A stretch of DNA of 64,000 nucleotides from Phaseolus vulgaris (GCF_000499845.2 NC_023758.2:14168427-14232426), one strand, 5' to 3'; numbered from the stretch's first letter, positions 12,309 through 23,492 are shown. Numbers and translations: made by a program. The notes: generated by a model from the letters alone, not told the origin.

Positions 12309-13511
12309 ATGGAATCAACCCCTCCCACCTCTAAAAGAGTCAAAACCAGAACTGTAAGGTCTAGAGGAAGGCTTGAAAGCTGGTTTTCTGGTGACACCGA
12401 TCTCATTGAGAAGTATAGATATGAAACAAGTGTCAAGAAAATAAACAACCCCAAGGTTGTGTGCTTTGACTGGCTGAAAAGTCAAAAGCTTGACAACGTG
12501 AGGAGGCTTCTCAAGGACCAATCACTCAGAAAGTTTCTGGAGCTCAAAGGGAACATATATCCAGATTTGGTGAGGGTTTTCTACACCAACTTGAAGTTTG
12601 AGGGAAACAACTTAGTCTCTCATGTGAAAGGTGTGGAGATGGAAATAACCCATGAGGTTTGGGCTGCTGTAGCTGGACTTAAGTTCTCTGGATTAAGAAT
12701 CAACAAAGGAAACCTTGGTGTGGTAGAAGATTTCAACAAAATCCAGTTCTACAAAAGTTGCTTGAAGAACAATCAATCTCAAGTTAGCACTTGCTCGGTT
12801 GGAGGCTTAAAGCTTGATGAGAGGTTGCTTGCTCTCATTGTAACTTGGATCCTAACTCCAAGGGGGAGTAATCACTCTGTGTTGACTGAAGAAGATCTGG
12901 TTTACATCTTCTGCATCACCAAGAAAGTGAAGATCAATTGGATTCACATAATCAAGGAACATATGCAAAAAGCCATGAGGTTAGGCGATTACCACTATCC
13001 CTATGATGTTTTAATATCTAAGTTTCTACTCTATTTTGAAGTTAATCTTGAAGATGAAACTTCTGAGCTGGTTAAGTCAACTCAAGAGTTGAACAATGGA
13101 TCACTCGGCAAGATGGGCTTTACAAAAATAGGCGGAAAATGGTTAAGTAAGGATGGTGATCATGGTGCCTCATCAAGTGGTGTTGCTCATCTTGAACAAG
13201 ATGAACCTGCTGACATGGATGTTCAACATGAAGATCCAGCTGAAGATTTTCAAGATGCAGGACCTAGTGTTGATGCTGAACATCAAGGAGAAAGAATGCA
13301 AACCATGTCTCCTTTTGAAAGACTCATGGTGAATAGGCTAGATAGCTTTGCTGAAAATCAAAGAAGCCTTCATGATATGTGTGTTAGCAACTTTCAGAGG
13401 ATTGACACAAGGTTTGACAACATGGATGCAAGGTTTATGACTCTGGACGAACAGATTGAAGCTGTCCAGAATCAAATCTTTGATCTTCAGTTTGCTGATA
13501 AAGAAGATTGA
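12309..13511 (+). CDS. Second ORF of element D, putative plant transposon protein type
   Basis: An uninterrupted 400-codon frame starting MESTPPTSKRVKTRTV. The N-terminus is basic; the middle, about residues 90-260, has the pattern PDLVRVFYTNL, SHVKGVEMEITHEVW and YHYPYDVLISKFL, which recalls the domain named putative plant transposon protein (Pfam PF20167, from memory). Residues 280-340 are acidic and serine-rich, and the C-terminus (about 340-400) looks like a coiled coil. Its role is unknown. It lies between gag and the 3' LTR, where some copia lineages carry an extra ORF. It is intact although gag in the same element is frameshifted. A broken relative is in element E at 52717-53926 on the minus strand. 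Confidence 0.75.
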   Translation: MESTPPTSKRVKTRTVRSRGRLESWFSGDTDLIEKYRYETSVKKINNPKVVCFDWLKSQKLDNVRRLLKDQSLRKFLELKGNIYPDLVRVFYTNLKFEGNNLVSHVKGVEMEITHEVWAAVAGLKFSGLRINKGNLGVVEDFNKIQFYKSCLKNNQSQVSTCSVGGLKLDERLLALIVTWILTPRGSNHSVLTEEDLVYIFCITKKVKINWIHIIKEHMQKAMRLGDYHYPYDVLISKFLLYFEVNLEDETSELVKSTQELNNGSLGKMGFTKIGGKWLSKDGDHGASSSGVAHLEQDEPADMDVQHEDPAEDFQDAGPSVDAEHQGERMQTMSPFERLMVNRLDSFAENQRSLHDMCVSNFQRIDTRFDNMDARFMTLDEQIEAVQNQIFDLQFADKED

Positions 13512-13918
13512 GAGAAAAACAACCGATTGGTCATCGAAACAATCCGATTGTTTTTTGGCTGTTCTCTTTTCTGGTTTTAAATTTCTTTCCTTCTACTGTT
13601 GCTGGTTTATTCTGATGTAATTGGAACAATGTTTTATTTTATCTCTTATCTTTGTCTATTTGTGAAGACAAATAGGGGGAGATATATGTTGTGTTTCCAA
13701 TTTGTTTTAAGTTTCTGTTTTTCATATTGTTAAAAACAGTTTGGGTGATGTTATTTGGTTATGATATTAGATGTTTTAAACTTTAATTGTTTATCTGTAT
13801 ACTAACAGAATATCAGAAGTTCAATGTATTACTCAAAGTTGTATTGCAGGAATTGCTTCAGATTTAATCAAGAACAACACAAGCATCAGGGATTTGTCTT
13901 CATCAAATAGGGGGAGAT
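13512..13918 (+). other. Element D 3' untranslated region with two polypurine tracts
   Basis: A palindrome pair starts at 13516. An internal purine tract AGACAAATAGGGGGAGAT is at 13666-13683, and a near-identical one, AATAGGGGGAGAT, at 13906-13918 abuts the 3' LTR. The same two-tract arrangement is found in elements C and E. Confidence 0.7.
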
Positions 13919-15049
13919 TGTTGAACCAAGTGGTGTTCAATGTTTTGAAGAATCCAAATCCTTTGAAGGATGATGAAGCCTCTGCTTTGCTTGATGCTAC
14001 TGTGCTGGTTTAAGCTTTGTTCTGGGGTAGTTTAATGTTGTAATCAACCCTTGGATTAAATCTCAAAGCAATTAGCATCTCATTTTTTAACAAAGCAAAA
14101 TGTTTTTCAAACTAAGTTGAAACAACCGATTGTTTTGTCGAAACAACCGATTGTTTACACTTAGATGTTTTGATAAAGTTTGAAAACTGTTTTTGAATGG
14201 TGTATTTTGTTAAGTAACAAAACAACCAATTGATTCGAGGAAACAATCGATTGTTTGATTTAAAACCATAACAGAAAAACTGTTTTCTTTGACTGAGCTT
14301 TAAATGCTTTAACTGAATACGCTCCAGTCATTAAATGCTTTGACCAATCTATTTTAAATGCAATTAAGAGTTTCTTAAGATTTGATAACAAACTATATTC
14401 TTAGATATATTCTGAAAAACTGTTTTTAAGTTTTAAGAATCTTGAAACAAAGTTTTTGATCTAAGAGTTTTTCAAAGAGTTCTGAGATTGCTAAAGAGTT
14501 GAGAGATTGATCAAGGTGCTGAATAGGATTCTACTTGTATTGATTTCAGATTTTCATTTGTAACAAGTGTAATCTTTGTAAACTGCTGAACAATTCGTTT
14601 GTATGTGTTGCTGAGATTGGCTGTGTGTTCTTGAGGTGTTCAAGATCCGCAATCTTAGTGTTGGCCAAGGAGAGTGTGTGTCTTGAGGTTTTCAAGGTCA
14701 TTCTCTTGTTGTGGTGTAAGTGATCAAGTTGTGATTGCTTAGTGGATATCCTTAGGGTTTCTGAGAAGACTGGATGTAGCTCTAGTTTGGAGTGAACCAG
14801 TATAAACAACTGTGTACAGTCTCTCTATCCCTATCTCTTTAAATTCAGTTTGTTTGTTGTTTGCTGGTATAAACAACCGATTGTTTTTTTTTTTGTATTA
14901 CAGTTTTGCTTGCTGTTTTGGCTAACTGAATTGCTGAATCAATTGGTTTCTGAAATAAGTTCGTTCTAGCTTTGAAAAGTTTGCGAAAACCCCTTTAAAC
15001 AATTCACCCCCCCCCCCCCCCCTCTAGTTTAAAGCCATCTTTTCTAACA
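13919..15049 (+). repeat. 3' LTR of element D
   Basis: Near-identical to 8584-9726 over about 1130 bp. Noted differences include the terminus (TGTTGAACC), loss of one palindrome copy near 14880, and a run of 16 C at 15007-15022 where the left copy has a short interrupted tract. The flanking stem is 14993-15000 with 15027-15034. Confidence 0.85.
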
Positions 15050-15454
15050 CATTTTTTCATAACCAAAAATATACCTTTTAAATTGATGAAAATGCAGTAT
15101 GCAATTTCTTCATACCTTTGCACAGAGAACCCCAATAGATTCACTCAAAAAGAAGACTTTTAGATGTTCATATGGTCACAAGGCACATTTACATAAATTG
15201 AGAAATGAAAACACACATACTCTCTTTAAAGTTTCTCTTTTGATCAACATTATGCATGCGCCAAGGATGTCTCTTGACATTCAAAGAACCTTGCAAGACA
15301 TATACAATTGAAAGTACAGGCACAGAGACAGACTTTGCTTTTGATGGTTTTCCCTTTAGCAGTCACTTTTCAAGTCCAAAAGTGATTCTTGGTTGCCAAG
15401 GATACCTACAAGAAAAGATTAAGAAGCAAGATTTGGTCCCCTTATGAATTTGGG
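15050..15454 (-). other. Element C internal region right of element D
   Basis: 15050-15130 completes the second copy of the 3' untranslated segment that element D interrupted. The remainder has short frames with no recognisable domain; the sequence near 15420-15454 is the continuation of the gag 3' end. Confidence 0.45.
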
Positions 15455-16836
15455 TCATATGATGTTAGTAGGAGTCTTAGGAACCTTAGAAACCTTAGGA
15501 ACCCATTTCAAAATACCTTTAGGAACAGAAAACCTTCTTACTCTGCAGAGTCTAATAGTGTGGCCCCTTTTCATGCAGTAATGACAAATTTCAACCGGTT
15601 GTTTCGATAAAACAACAGGTTGTTTTTCAAAGAAACTTGAAAAGGGTTTTGAAACAGATCTGTTATTGTTGTTTGGATTAAACCCCAACCCAGCCTTGCC
15701 AAAAACACATTTTTGAGAAGCAAGAACAGTTTCAAGATTGGATTGGCCTTTGGAAAACTTGTCCATGGTTTTTACAAGATAGTGCACCTTCTTTTGAAGA
15801 GATTCACAATTTTCAAAAAAGCTAGAATCACACTTGCAAGAAGAGTTTTTTTAAATCATTTCCAAACTTTCAAAATCTGTTTTTGAATGGTTTAACTCTT
15901 CTTCCAAAGTCTTAACTCGATTTTCCAACCAGTTGTTTAAACCTTTCAACCGATTGTTCAAAAGGGCCAACCTATTAGCTTCTTCATGAGTCTCATTGAA
16001 GGCCTCAAGAAGTTGGCTATAATTTTCAACATTAATGGAAGAGCTTGAACTTACACTGCTTGTGTCACTTTCTTGTCTTGTCATTTGACATAAATTTGTT
16101 TCTTCTTCATCACTTGAAGAGGAGCTTGATGAGTCATCATTATAAGCTCTTCTTGATTTTCCTTTCTTCTCATGCTTCTTGAAGTTTTTCCTCTTTTTGT
16201 TGGGACATTCAATTTTAATATGACCTTGTTCACCACATCCAAAGCATGTATATTTGTTAGTGTTAAACTCAGTAGGTTTCTTGTTATCATACATGTTGAA
16301 TGAGTCACTTTTGTTGTTTCTCTTCTTTGGGAACTTGCTGAATTTCTTAAACAGCAACCTAAATGTTTCCTCTTCACTCTCATCACTTGAGTATTGACAG
16401 GTTTTGTTCCCAGCAGCTTGACTTGATCCAAATTCTTCTTTTATCATAAGACAAACCTTCTTTTTGGATTCTGAAGAGAGAGATTCAACAGAAGATTCTT
16501 CTTTGTCCATCAAGGCACTCTTGGATTCTTGTGATACTCTTCAAGGGTATTCCACATTTCTTTGGCAGAATTACATTCTGAAACCTTGAGTAATTCATTA
16601 GAATCAAGTGCAAATACAATGATGTTCATCGCTACACAATCAAGATGTTCTCTTTCAGAAGAAACATTTTCAGATATAGGCATGAGATAGTTATTTGTAA
16701 TAACATTCCAGATTTTTCTATTTATAGATTCAACAAAGAATTTCATTCTTATGCACCACAATTCATATTTCATACCACAGAACAAAGGTGGTTTGCTTAA
16801 ACAGGCACCTTCCCCAAAAGAAAACTTTTCAACCAT
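15455..16836 (-). pseudogene. Element C gag, broken
   Basis: The N-terminal part 16510-16836 (MVEKFSFGEGACL, ECNSAKEMWNTLEE) is joined to the zinc-knuckle part 15851-16513 with the central capsid region missing: the block containing IQEYEMFRMLKG in the relatives D and E is absent. The second part contains an intact knuckle CFGCGEQGHIKIEC, serine-rich acidic stretches and a coiled coil. A stop near 15851 precedes the C-terminal segment 15455-15787, which has the second knuckle CHYCMKRGHTIRLC. The deletion and stop make it non-functional. Confidence 0.8.
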
Positions 16837-16879
16837 TTAAAAAATATTTAGGATCAAAACTTGAATATCTTTCAAGAAC

Positions 16880-16897
16880 CAAGCTCTTGATGCCAAT
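16880..16897 (-). other. Primer binding site of element C
   Basis: On the minus strand TTGGCATCAAGAGC adjoins the 5' LTR. The LTR terminus here ends AAGA rather than the expected AACA. Confidence 0.65.
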
Positions 16898-17911
16898 TCT
16901 TAGAATATATGGCCTTAAACGAGAGGGGGGTGAATTGTTTAAGAGGGATTTTCGCAAACTTTGAAGGTATAATGAAAATCAATGTTGAATTACAGAGAAA
17001 AGAATCAAGGAAACAAATACCCAAAATTGTTTTAAGATGATATCAGAAAAACAATCGGTTGTTTTGTCGAAACAATCGATTGTTTTTATCAGCAGTTAAT
17101 AAAAACAATTAAAACACATATATGTGAGATCAGGGAAAGAGAGAATCACACAAACAGATTTATACTGGTTCACTCTTACACCAAGAACTACATCCAGTTC
17201 CCAGAAACCACTGGGTAATCCACTATGTAATCAAAATCATATTACACACATCACACACCAAAGTAGTGACCTTGAACCCCTCAAGAAACACACTACCTTT
17301 GGCAAACCACACCAAGAATGTTGATCTTGAACACCTCAAGAACATACAACATTCCTTGGCAACACAACTACAGAAAAATAGTAATCAAGGAAGAAGGGAA
17401 TAGAATACACTTAGGTATTACAAAGATTAAAGTTCAGAATTACAACCCAATCCTATTCCACACACTTAAGAATGATCCAAAACTCTTTCAAATCTTGGAA
17501 AAACTGTTTTTGATAAACTCTTTTTCTTACTTCAAGATTAGGAGCGTAAAACCACCTTTATATAGACCCACCAAGTGGTCAAAAGCATTTAATAAAGGAG
17601 CCAAATTAGTTAGGATCATTTAAAACATATTAAAACCACTTAACAAAATTTTGTTAAGGTTTTCAGGAAAACAATCGGTTGTTTTGGTTTGACAGCAAAG
17701 TCAACTAAGTTTTTCAAAACCTTTTCAAAAACTGCTAAGGTAAAACAACCTGTTGAAATTTTGACAGCTTTTTAGAAAACACATCTTTTCAAAAGGTTAA
17801 AGATTCAAATGAACTTTGATAATCTTAAGAAGTGAATTAACAAGTTTCAAACAACTAGACAACACACACACCCAACAGCAAGGTCTTCAAGCTTTCCTCT
17901 TGGATTCAACA
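16898..17911 (-). repeat. 5' LTR of element C
   Basis: Matches 5209-6225 apart from scattered changes and indels. A TATA-like box is at 17557-17564. Palindrome pairs occur near 17048-17085 and a single copy near 17667. The plus-strand terminus is TCTTAGAATA where the left copy has TGTTAGAATA. Confidence 0.85.
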
Positions 17912-18416
17912 TTGTCCACCAATACATGGCATTTCCTTGAAAGCTTAAAGTGGCTAAGGGTACCTTCCTCTCCTCACTAACATGATGGCAAGCAAAAAGT
18001 TGTTATACTTTCATTTCCCAATATAGGTAAGTTTCATCATTTTCCTTTCCATAAAAATGAGGTAAGTCTACCATAGTCTCTTTTTGACTTTCCCTTCTAG
18101 TTCTTCTAGGTGGAGGTTGATATTATTCATTTACTCTAAGACTCCCTTCATTATGTGAGTCACTCGACCTAGAACTAGATGCATATGAAGATTTTTTTTT
18201 TTAATTTTCTTATTATTCATCTTTTTCTCTATCAATTTTCAATTTTTCTTCCAATATTGCAAGATGGGCATCTCTTTCTTTTTTATCTTCCAAAATTTGA
18301 GCCTCGTGTTGTAATTGTCTAAGTGATAGTGATTGAAAATCTTTAGCCAATTGTTTCAAAAGAGATTTTGTGGATTTTCTATCACTTTCACTATGACTTG
18401 AAGAATGAGTATACAT
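17912..18416 (-). pseudogene. Element B gag remnant, N-terminal part
   Basis: Resumes gag after element C. The sequence around 17917-18130 aligns with R2 gag near 32690-32890. The start codon is probably at 18416 (MYTHSSSHSESDRK), followed by a charged, probably coiled-coil region to about 18213. The equivalent N-terminus of R2 starts at 33153. Several frame breaks are present. The first 5 bp (17912-17916, TTGTC) are the right copy of the element C duplication. Confidence 0.65.
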
Positions 18417-20162
18417 GTTTAGAGTTATCTGATAAAAGTAATTTTCAAAAACAAAAAGATAAGTGGAGTGAAGTAGGTAATTTCCCAGGAAAGGGAGGTG
18501 GATCACTAGGATCTCTTAAGTACCAAACATTTCCTTGCCAGATACTATCCCACAACACTTTCACAAACCTTTCTCTAAGCAATTAGTTATATCACAATCA
18601 AAGAGGAAAACAAAATTTTATGCAAGAAAAACAATGCATAGCAATAAAACACTTGAAAGAAATTGCTAACTAGAAAGCTTTAAAACTAGGCGTTTCCTAA
18701 GGTGAGGCTTATTGGCACTTTGAACCTTGAAGACACACTCAACGACTAAGATAAATTTAATCCACTAATTAATCAAAGTCTTGCAAATTACAACTTAAAG
18801 AAATACAAAGAAAATTAGGTCAACAATTTTTTATGTACAAAATTAAAGACCTATTATATGCACTCCTTCACTTGTAGCTCCTTTGTGTATATTTTTGTGT
18901 GAGTTTGTTGTTGTCCCTTGCTTTGCCTCCTTAGGATATTCAACCTTAGATATTCGTTTTTTACCTCTTTAGTGATGTGGCTTACACCAAATATTTTCAT
19001 CTTCACAACTTACCAAAGCACAATAGATCACTTCCACCAAAAGAGGTCAAACAATTTCAAAGCAACAAAACTCAAATTTAGAAATAAGGACTACTTCAAA
19101 GAGTGGTCAAGAAATTGACAAGCAAGAAATTAAAGTTCACAAGAAAAGGTAGCATACAAAATGGAATCATAGTGAATGGAATTAGAATAGATGAATAAAA
19201 CCAAAACAACATTACAAAATATTTTTTTTTGTAAATTTTCTTTTAACTTGCTGAATTTATGCTAGACAGATTACTCCAAATTTGAATTTGAAATTTTAAC
19301 CACAGAAACTTCACTGTTTAAGCTCAATGTAGGCATTAGAATTTCACAAAAATAGTGCTCCAAGTAATTGCAATAATATTTTCAAATTCACTGCCGATTC
19401 AAATTTTCCAGAGTCATTGTTTTGCACTCTGTCCGTTTTTCATTTACCATTTTTTATTTTATTTTGAATTTTGATATAATTATCTTTTTCACTTTTTCTT
19501 AACACGTCAAAATTCTCAAATCCATAATTTAAAAAATTTTCACGAACACAATTAATTTTGATAAAAATTGTCAACCAGCACAGAAACCGTGAAACAGAGG
19601 AAAACCTATACTAGAATTAAAAACAGCATTGGAAACTTCAAAAACATAATAGAATTGGATGGAAAATGAACTTGTATAGAACTAACAACAAGTATGAACT
19701 CAAATCTGGAAAAATCAAAAGGCACCAAAGCTCAAATTCAGAATATAACTTGTACTCAAATTAAAATCAATCAACCAAAATTAACAACAAAAGTATTACA
19801 TAGAATTTATGACAAATTTGGATGAATATGACAATGAAAACACTTGAAATGGATTCAAAAATTAAAATGACTCAACCACAAAAACATTGCACCGATTGAA
19901 ATATCAATAAGGCTCAAATAAAAGAAAAAATAAAACAGTTTACTCAATTGAACCTAAAACAATGTAAAACCGGAATGGTCAAAACAATTGCACACAAAAT
20001 TACCGAACAAAATTTTAAGAACAACATCATGAACTAAAATTGAAATTAAAACAGCAAGATAACCAAAACAATTGACGAACAACACGGAAAATGAATAACA
20101 CACAAAAATAAAATGAAGAGAAGACACTTATCTCTTGAAGAACCAAAGCTCTAGATACCAAA
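18417..20162 (-). other. Element B 5' leader and primer site
   Basis: A 1.7-kb A-rich non-coding leader, distantly similar to the leaders of A and R2. The minus-strand primer site TGGTATCTAGAGC lies at 20143-20162 beside the LTR. No protein-coding sequence is supported. Confidence 0.6.
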
Positions 20163-20880
20163 TGAGGGTTTAGCCTTCATTCCGATTGGATTTCTTTGCA
20201 ATTTTGAGGTGGTGTGCAGAATCTCAATGGAAGTGGCGGACAAGGATGGCTTTAATGGAGCCATGGTTTCCTTAAAGGTGCATGAGAAGTAGGGAGAGTG
20301 ATTGGTTGGGCCATATCACTTGAAAAAAGGTGAAAAAGAAGATCAAGGTGTCTATCGTAGAGAGTATAGACAAGGGAGTGAGAAAGCATGCAAACGTGGC
20401 AACAATTCACTCATATATTTGATCTTAGAATTTCATGAGCCAAGTAACTCTTTTTATAGGGTAGAGGTCCGATCAATGTACAAAGCAAATGGTGGGAAAA
20501 TTCAAATGCTAGAGATTTGAAATTGGCGCGTATTTTGGAGTCATAAGGCAGGCATGATAAAGGTGTGCTTCATGTGACTCTTTTTAGGTTTAGGACCGAC
20601 CTAGGTTAAATTAGGAGCCTTCTAGAAATGTTAATTTAACCTAGGTTGGTTTTTAGGTGCCTAATTCAATCCTAATTACAATTAAGAAAAAATACAAGTA
20701 AAATTCCTATTCTACTTTTGGCAAGAAAATAAATTATACTCTACAATTCTACACTAGGTTATTGCATTTTTGAACATGTAGAGGAGGGTGTCTCTGCCAT
20801 TAGTATCAAAGTCCCAATCTTCTTATATCTTCCTTGCCATGGACCTAGTGATTGAGCCTGAGCTTGACCTTCTTCCATCA
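20163..20880 (-). repeat. 5' LTR of element B
   Basis: A 718-bp segment from TGAGGGTTTAGCC to CTTCTTCCATCA, bounded inside by the primer site. A minus-strand TATA box lies at 20452-20459. It shares termini but little interior sequence with the LTRs of A and R2. The expected duplication on this side is TTTTC at 20881-20885; its partner is outside the window. Confidence 0.65.
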
Positions 20881-21660
20881 TTTTCTATTTGGATGATATG
20901 GCATATGAGATTATGCTAGATTTCAAAATAAGATTGATGTTTCTAAGGCTATTTCGGTAATTAAAGATTTAATTTGTCTAGTAGGAAATTCATCTAAAGC
21001 TTCAATGAAGAATGATATGTTGGATTTCAACGTAATTAAGTTTTTTGGTATTAATACTCATACTGGTAAAGTTCTTTGTCCTCGTCCTGTTAGATGGGAG
21101 TTCCCTTCACCAAGCTGGGTTAAAATTAACATTGATGGGGCTGCTAGGGGATATCCTGGTCTTGCTACTTGTGGAGGTATTTTCAGTGGGAGTATGGGGG
21201 AGTTTATTGGTGCTTTCTTTATGTTTCTTGAAGTTCAAATTGTTATGGTTGATGAGTTTTATGGAGTTATACATGCTATGGAGAAAGCTCAAAAGATAGG
21301 GCTTACTAAAGTATGGCTTGAATGTGATTTTACCTTGGTTTGTGTTGCGTTTACTGCTAGGACAAATTCTCCGTGGATGCTTCGAAACCAATGGAATACT
21401 TGTCTTAATTACTGTGGGAAAATCAGGTTTAAGGTTACTCATATTTTTCCGTGAAGGGAATGTGTGTGCTGATAAGTGGGCTAATTTATAATTTACTCAT
21501 AGATAATCATTTCATTGGTATAATAGGCTTCTTAGAATTCTTTATGAATAGGTATAGTCTGCCTATGTATCGTTTTTGTTAACATATGGGTTTTGGTCTA
21601 ATCCCCTTACTTTTTTTTGTATTTTCTTTCTTTTTTCTTTTTTTAATAATACTTTTTTTT
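20881..21660 (+). pseudogene. LINE 3' end with RNase H-like domain
   Basis: From about 20926 the plus strand reads through the C-terminal RNase H-like domain typical of plant LINEs: WVKINIDGAARGYPGLATCG, GFLGA-type strand residues and LECDFTLVCVAF, ending in a frameshift after VTHIF near 21450. The domain normally degrades RNA in RNA:DNA hybrids. The family tail RYSLPMYR is recognisable near 21550 in another frame. The 5' part is missing because element B lies to the left, implying B inserted into this LINE or next to it. Confidence 0.7.
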
Positions 21661-22320
21661 CATGTGATAGCAAATGATTGTTGTTACTTCAGGTGTCAGC
21701 CTAACTGAGATGTCAAGTTGCATAGTGATGCCTAACATAAAAGCTTTTATAAAAAAAAAAATACAATACAATTTAGTTCATTTAAATATGGATTTATGGT
21801 ACAAAATATAATTTTATGAAATGTACAATTTAACAAATAAATTAAAATTATTAGAACAATTGTGACAGAAAAGATAAAGAAAATTCCAACTAAGAACACT
21901 TTAAATGAGGGTATCATGATCCCATTAAAACATGTTGTATCATGTGATGGCAGATGATTGTTGTTACTTGAGTGTCAGCCTAGCTGAGATGTCAAGTTAC
22001 ATAGTGATGCCTAACATAAAAGCTTTTATAAAAAAATAAAATAAAAATACAATTTAGTTCATTTAAATATGGATTTACGGTACAAAATATAATTTTATGA
22101 AATGTACAATTTAACAAATAAATTAAAATTATTAGAACAATTATGACAGAAAAGATAAAGAAAATTCCAACTAAGAACACTTTAAATGAGGGTATCATGA
22201 TCCCATTAAAACATGTTGTATCATGTGATGACAGATGATTGTTGTTACTTGAGGTGTCAACATAGCTGAGATGTCAAGTTGCATAGTAATGCCTAACATG
22301 AAGCTTTTATATAAAAAAAA
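21660..22320. repeat. 280-bp tandem repeat, about 2.4 copies
   Basis: Copies start at CATGTGATAG (21661), CATGTGATGG (21941) and CATGTGATGA (22222), a period of 280-281 bp with only a few differences. Each unit begins with what looks like LINE 3' tail sequence ending in an A-run and contains the adjacent AT-rich flank. Confidence 0.85.
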
Positions 22321-23117
22321 ACATATAGTTTTAATTGATTAAAATAATTTTAATCCATTAAAGCATAATCATTTTTGCAAGCATCAGGATGTTAATATAT
22401 TAAAACAAGTTTAAGTGGTTAAATTCACTAATGTTGCAACTTTAAGTAATTTTAATCAATTAAAATATAATTTAAATTTATTCTAGAGTATTTAAGTTAT
22501 TTTAATCAATTAAATTGTGATTTTAATCAATTATAATATCCTTTCTAAAAACAATAAAAAAATAAGATTATTTTTACATATTAAAACATATTTTGATCAA
22601 TTAAAACAAAACGTAATTATTTCAATGATTCTTAAACACTTTTAAATATCATAACTTAAATATTACAAAGAAATGATTTTTTTTTTTTTAAAAGTCATTG
22701 TCTCACTTGAGTCTAGGTCAATGTATAATCAAATATCGAGATGATGAGGTCTCATAGTGTATTATCAAGTATCAAGATGATGAAGTTTCATAGTGTATTG
22801 TCGACAATCAATGTATTGCTAAGTATCAAGATGATGGAGTCTCATAGTGTACTACCAAGTACCGATGTAATGTCGAGTACCTAAGTATTGAGAACTATCC
22901 AACATCTTGACATCTCAATAAATCACCGATAGCCTCCTAAACAACATACAAGATTAACGACGCCATTAACGAGTATTTCCTAATAAACATTGACTAATCA
23001 TGATTAAAGGACAATTGAGTTTCATTGGGCTCGACGTAATCATCCGTACGGCTAAAGTTCGAACACAATAACTATAAATAAGAGAATACCCTAAGGCCAA
23101 AGGTAACATAATCCTGA
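22321..23117. other. AT-rich intergenic DNA with a short degenerate repeat
   Basis: No gene is seen. Three diverged copies of a 30-60-bp unit (ATCAAGATGATG, TCTCATAGTGTA) lie at about 22730-22860. A TATAAATA sequence near 23072 and the less AT-rich surroundings could be an LTR fragment, but no ends were found. Confidence 0.4.
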
Positions 23118-23492
23118 CACTACAAGAAAACTATTAAATAACAACCAAATATAGAGACAAAAAATAATTAGTCACTATATGACTAAATTAGATACAATTT
23201 TAGAGACTAAAAAATTATTTGTATCTAAAGTGGTTTCTATTATTAATAAAAATTATAAAATATTTTTGTAAATTAGTATTTAAGCGTTAACTACCAAGGT
23301 TTAACCTACTTACTATTCTAATAGACTAATAGAGACCAATTTAGAAACTATTTTATAATTTTTTATTAATAATGGAAACTACTTTAGATTTCAATAATTT
23401 TTTTATTTTATAAAATGGTCTCTAATTTAGCCAAATAGTGACTAATTATTTTGGTCTCTACAATTGGTTTCTATTCGATGATTTTTTTAGTG
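23118..23492. mobile_element. CACTA-like MITE
   Basis: Starts CACTACAAGAAAA and ends TTTTTTTAGTG. The two halves form a long imperfect inverted repeat (AATAATTAGTCACTAT near the left, its complement near the right). No transposase is encoded. The flanking trinucleotides (TGA, TAA) do not match exactly. A homologous copy in inverse orientation ends at 37751. Confidence 0.6.

Larger units (their letters stand above)
8584..15049 (+). mobile_element. Gag-only copia-type element D, plus strand
   Basis: LTRs at 8584-9726 and 13919-15049 are highly similar, begin TGTT-AACCAAG and end TCTAACA, and are flanked by CATTT. The primer site is at 9727, gag at 9786-11511, a second ORF at 12309-13511, and the polypurine tract at 13906-13918. 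There is no protease, integrase or reverse transcriptase anywhere between the LTRs, so D must rely on enzymes made elsewhere. Element E (51203-57603) has the same order of parts on the other strand, which shows this is a replicating family rather than a one-off deletion. Confidence 0.85.
5209..17911 (-). mobile_element. Ty1/copia-type element C, minus strand, interrupted by element D
   Basis: LTRs of about 1015 bp lie at 5209-6225 and 16898-17911, flanked by the duplication TTGTC. The primer site (TTGGCATCAAGAGC on the minus strand, 16880-16897) and gag are at the right, so transcription runs right to left. Inside are a broken gag (15455-16836), a reverse-transcriptase fragment (about 7330-7876) and a polypurine tract at 6226-6240. 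Integrase, protease and RNase H were not found. Element D (8584-15049) is inserted in it. Without D, C is about 6.2 kb, far below the length of autonomous members of such copia lineages, so C is a deletion derivative. The long gag with two zinc knuckles resembles the SIRE/Maximus group (inference). Confidence 0.85.
1803..20880 (-). mobile_element. Ty3/gypsy element B, decayed host of the nested insertions
   Basis: Minus-strand pol and gag remnants at 1803-5208 continue at 17912-18416, where the gag sequence resumes exactly after element C (both sides align with continuous gag of R2 around 32690). The 5' leader runs 18417-20162 and the 5' LTR is 20163-20880. Frameshifts and stops break every domain, so B is old. 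Its 3' integrase part and 3' LTR are expected left of the window, beyond element A. Pol resembles R2, yet the LTR differs strongly from those of A and R2, so B belongs to a separate subfamily. Confidence 0.75.

Noticed and set aside
21107..21442. Minus-strand ORF of 111 codons
   Set aside because: Shadow of the LINE RNase H-like domain on the plus strand.
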